Of a stretch of DNA of 17,283 nt, positions 15,170 to 17,283 are shown one piece after another. Each line of letters opens with the position of its first letter. Positions within the stretch are counted from its first letter, which is position 1. The stretch spans positions 1-17,283 of the forward strand of contig DASTZB010000267.1 of the NCBI GenBank assembly GCA_035764525.1, given 5' to 3'. Made by a program: the position numbers and the translations under genes. The notes beneath the pieces are model-generated. The model saw nothing but the letters and a program-made list of their open reading frames with translations. It searched no databases and had not been told where the DNA came from. The stretch is from VBAS01 sp035764525 (GTDB lineage: Bacteria > Bacteroidota > Bacteroidia > Chitinophagales > Chitinophagaceae).

Positions 15170-15697
15170 ATGCAAATACACGACAAGCCGGAAATAATTT
15201 CTGCATTGAATGAAAATGTTGATGCATTCAACAATTACATTACTCCATTGACAAAAGAACAATTTGAAGCAACTCCCAATGGCAAATGGAGTGCGGGGCA
15301 AAACCTGAATCATCTTATTCGTGCTATAAAACCGCTGCAACTCGCTTATGGCTTACCAAAAATTGTTTTGCGAATTCTATTTGGTAAAACAAATCGCCCT
15401 TCAAAAAACTATGATGAGCTGGTGGCAAAATATAAAACTAAGCTTGCCGCAGGCGGCCGGGTAAGTGGGCCTTTTATCCCGCCATTTATTAGCTTCGAAA
15501 AGAAAAACGAGTTAGTAAGAAAATATGCTGAGCAAAAACAAAAGCTGATCGCTAAAATTGGAAAGCAAAGTGAAAACGATCTTGACGTTTATATTCTTCC
15601 GCATCCTTTGTTGGGAAAAGTAACCTTGAGGGAGATGCTCTATTTTACAATTCATCATAATGAGCATCATTTAGAGTTACTGAAAAAAAGAAGCTAA
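15170..15697 (+). CDS. DinB/YfiT-like putative metalloprotein
   Basis: 175 residues with the four-helix-bundle DinB_2 pattern: W40-S-A-G-Q-N-L-N-H48-L near the end of helix 1/2 and a C-terminal H162-H163-x-x-H166-H167 cluster. In DinB-fold proteins three His from these places bind a divalent metal, and characterised members act as thiol-dependent transferases (bacillithiol or mycothiol) or maleylpyruvate isomerase-like enzymes; Bacteroidota members are mostly uncharacterised. A positively charged middle insert (about 70-110, K/R-rich) is present. It begins 2 bases after the selD stop and so probably belongs to the same transcript, hinting at thiol or selenium chemistry, but this is position-based inference. 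The stop codon overlaps that of the convergent CtlX-like gene. Confidence 0.82.
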   Translation: MQIHDKPEIISALNENVDAFNNYITPLTKEQFEATPNGKWSAGQNLNHLIRAIKPLQLAYGLPKIVLRILFGKTNRPSKNYDELVAKYKTKLAAGGRVSGPFIPPFISFEKKNELVRKYAEQKQKLIAKIGKQSENDLDVYILPHPLLGKVTLREMLYFTIHHNEHHLELLKKRS

Positions 15698-16617
15698 TTT
15701 TTTTTCGACAAAAAGATCTCTGCCATCATACATCGTACGCTGCCACCTTCTGTTTCTTCAATTATAGGAATTGGGATGAGCAATAATTTACTTCTTGCAG
15801 ATAGTTCTTCTTTTTGGTCTTCATTCAATGAATCAAAAGCGGTTTGACTCATGACTATAAACTTCTCTCCGTTATTATTCTTTACTTGTAGCATATTTCC
15901 GGCAAAAGCATGCATCTGCTCTTTTGAGATCCTGATAACATCATGAGCCGTGCTTTCTAAAAGCTGTCGTACGGCTATCAGCTCCCATTCTTCTTCAATT
16001 GCTTCTTCACATAATATGGCAAAATCTTCGCCAAGCGTCATCATAACATTTGTGTGATATACTGGTTGGCCGTTTTTATCTACTGCCAGAAAAATAATCG
16101 CCCTGTAGTTATTGGCATTGGCAAATTTTTCCAGCATCGATACATCTGTTCTTGGTGAATAACATGTATAAATCACTTTGTTTTCATGATCGATCACCAT
16201 GCTCCCGGTTCCCTCCAAAAATTTTCCCTCTACTTCAAATTCACTCCAGTCTTGCAGATCTTTTACCACAAACTTTTCAGCAAGCAGCTTTAAGATATCA
16301 TCTCTCTTTTCAGGGCGGCGATTGGCAGCATACATTGGAAATACAGAAACTATTCCTTCCGGTGAAGTACTGAGCCAATTATTAGGAAATATAGCGGATG
16401 GTTTTATTGGCGTTGGCGTATCATCGATCACTAAAACATTTATATCATTTTTTTGAAGCAATTCAACCATATTATCAAATTCTTTCAATGCTGATTGCTG
16501 AAGAGATTGATCATTTAATTTCCGGGTTGGTGATTGAAAAAAATTTGTGGCAGCAGTTTCACCATTGGGGCCAAAAGCAGCAGGACGGACCATAAGTATA
16601 GTATCAGTTATCTGCAT
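15694..16617 (-). CDS. ctlX: CtlX-like arginine deiminase-fold hydrolase
   Basis: 307 residues of the amidinotransferase/arginine deiminase superfamily, subgroup resembling CtlX (citrulline utilisation hydrolase) and FN0238. The start MQITDTILMVRPAAFGPNGETA and the end G-G-S-V-R-C296-M-M-A-E are characteristic; C296 is the predicted nucleophile, H188 (Q-P-V-Y-H-T-N-V) the catalytic His and E135 (F-L-E-G-T-G-S) the acidic partner. A-I-F-P-N-N-W (75-81) and R100 lie in the substrate-binding region of the fold. Members hydrolyse guanidino or ureido groups of arginine-related compounds; CtlX has been tied to citrulline use, but the substrate of this protein cannot be read from the sequence. The gene stands alone, divergent from the cyclase and convergent with the DinB-like gene, with overlapping stops and no good terminator. 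Confidence 0.88.
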   Translation of the reverse strand: MQITDTILMVRPAAFGPNGETAATNFFQSPTRKLNDQSLQQSALKEFDNMVELLQKNDINVLVIDDTPTPIKPSAIFPNNWLSTSPEGIVSVFPMYAANRRPEKRDDILKLLAEKFVVKDLQDWSEFEVEGKFLEGTGSMVIDHENKVIYTCYSPRTDVSMLEKFANANNYRAIIFLAVDKNGQPVYHTNVMMTLGEDFAILCEEAIEEEWELIAVRQLLESTAHDVIRISKEQMHAFAGNMLQVKNNNGEKFIVMSQTAFDSLNEDQKEELSARSKLLLIPIPIIEETEGGSVRCMMAEIFLSKKN

Positions 16618-16637
16618 GTCTTATAAAAATAACTAAA

Positions 16638-16668
16638 TGTGGGTTATTTCACATGATTTATATGTTTG
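16638..16668 (+). promoter_or_regulatory. Promoter of the nucleotidyl cyclase gene
   Basis: TATGTTTG (16661-16668) fits the Bacteroidota -7 consensus TAnnTTTG exactly, and TGTG (16638-16641, one base off TTTG) lies 19 bases upstream. Predicted start near 16675, leader about 45 bases, with AGAAGGGAG (16700-16708) upstream of the ATG as a possible ribosome site. Confidence 0.6.
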
Positions 16669-16719
16669 GAATTTCATGATGAAAAATAAGTTTTAAATTA
16701 GAAGGGAGTTTCCTTAAAA

Positions 16720-17283
16720 ATGCAAAACCAGTCCCGTCATCTTGCAGCAATTCTTTTTACAGATATAGTTGGTTATACTGCTATGATGCAGCAAAATGAA
16801 TCCCATGCTGTGACGATCATGAAACATTATACTTCTGTTTTGCAAAAGGCAGTATTAGCTCATTCGGGACAAATACTTAATGATTATGGTGATGGAAATC
16901 TTTGTTCTTTTCCCAGTGCCACAGAAGCGGTTAAGTGTGCAGTTGAATTGCAGTTGCAATTACAAAGGGATCCTGCCGTTCCTTTGCGGATCGGCCTTCA
17001 TGTTGGTGAACTATTTTTTGAAGAGGGGAAGGTAATGGGTGATGGGGTAAATGTTGCTTCACGTATACAATCATTGGGACAGGCCAATACAATTCTTTTC
17101 TCCGGTGAAATAAATAATAAGATCAAAAATCATCCAGAATTCAAATCGGTTTCTTTGGGAAAATTTGAATTTAAAAATGTGGATGAACCAGTTGAGGTGT
17201 TTGCTTTAGCAAATGGCGGCTTTACAATTCCTAAACGTGAACAATTAAGTGGCAAACTGAAAGAAGTTCAGAAAAGATCTTCT
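16720..17283 (+). CDS. Class III nucleotidyl cyclase (3' partial)
   Basis: Starts at ATG 16720 and is open to the window edge, with 188 residues visible. The whole visible part is a class III adenylyl/guanylyl cyclase homology domain: LFTDIVGYT with metal-binding D15, N54-x-x-G-D58-G (second metal Asp D58), and G-D108-G-V-N111-V-A-S-R115, which holds the transition-state Asn and Arg. The purine-specifying Lys that normally sits three residues before G-D is Asn (N54), while the partner Asp (D108) is kept. The domain is at the very N-terminus with no membrane helix before it, so the protein is probably soluble or has effector/sensor domains downstream; in Bacteroidota such cyclase domains are often followed by TPR-rich regions (not visible here). 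It probably makes cAMP or another cyclic nucleotide, with substrate uncertain because of N54. Confidence 0.9.
   Translation, partial: MQNQSRHLAAILFTDIVGYTAMMQQNESHAVTIMKHYTSVLQKAVLAHSGQILNDYGDGNLCSFPSATEAVKCAVELQLQLQRDPAVPLRIGLHVGELFFEEGKVMGDGVNVASRIQSLGQANTILFSGEINNKIKNHPEFKSVSLGKFEFKNVDEPVEVFALANGGFTIPKREQLSGKLKEVQKRSS

Noticed and set aside
15682..15706. Terminator-like A-tract/T-tract hairpin at the DinB/CtlX junction
   Set aside because: The potential stem is A:T only apart from one closing G:C pair, with no GC core, so it is unlikely to terminate transcription.

Overview
The window reads as a chromosomal segment of an AT-rich member of the Bacteroidota, probably Chitinophagaceae-like. 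The family-level guess is an inference and is uncertain. Evidence: Rho carries the long low-complexity insert typical of this phylum, AsnS has a Bacteroidota-type insertion, several starts are preceded by the phylum's -33 TTTG / -7 TAnnTTTG promoter pattern rather than sigma70 boxes, and Shine-Dalgarno sequences are mostly absent. I saw no rRNA, tRNA, CRISPR array, insertion sequence or phage gene.

Region 1 (1-6193, + strand): four consecutive polytopic membrane protein genes, the first cut by the window edge. They are paralogues of one GT-C-like (PMT/ArnT-like) glycosyltransferase family, each with a soluble C-terminal domain of about 105 residues. They fall into two pairs (genes 1/2 and 3/4), so the array probably grew by nested tandem duplication. 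This is the least-described part of the window.

Region 2 (6182-9228): a stand-alone ExbD-type energy-transduction protein (-), a two-domain universal stress protein (+) and asparaginyl-tRNA synthetase (-). The last two converge on a strong bidirectional terminator.

Region 3 (9229-11337): a 337-base divergent control region (asnS leftwards, rho rightwards) holding two good promoters, a hairpin and a possible 28-codon upstream ORF that overlaps the rho start. Then come rho with a ~140-residue disordered insert and a near-perfect intrinsic terminator.

Region 4 (11396-15697, + strand): a selenium cluster. It holds selU/mnmH (tRNA 2-selenouridine synthase), which has no ATG, GTG or TTG start and seems to begin at CTG; a secreted repeat protein of unknown function overlapping selU by 14 bases; selD (selenophosphate synthetase); and a DinB-like protein 2 bases after selD. 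SelD would make selenophosphate and SelU would use it to turn 2-thiouridine into 2-selenouridine in tRNA wobble positions. No selA, selB or tRNA-Sec is in the window.

Region 5 (15694-17283): a CtlX-like arginine-deiminase-fold hydrolase (-), whose stop overlaps the DinB gene's stop, and the start of a class III nucleotidyl cyclase gene (+) that runs off the window with an atypical residue at the purine-specifying position.
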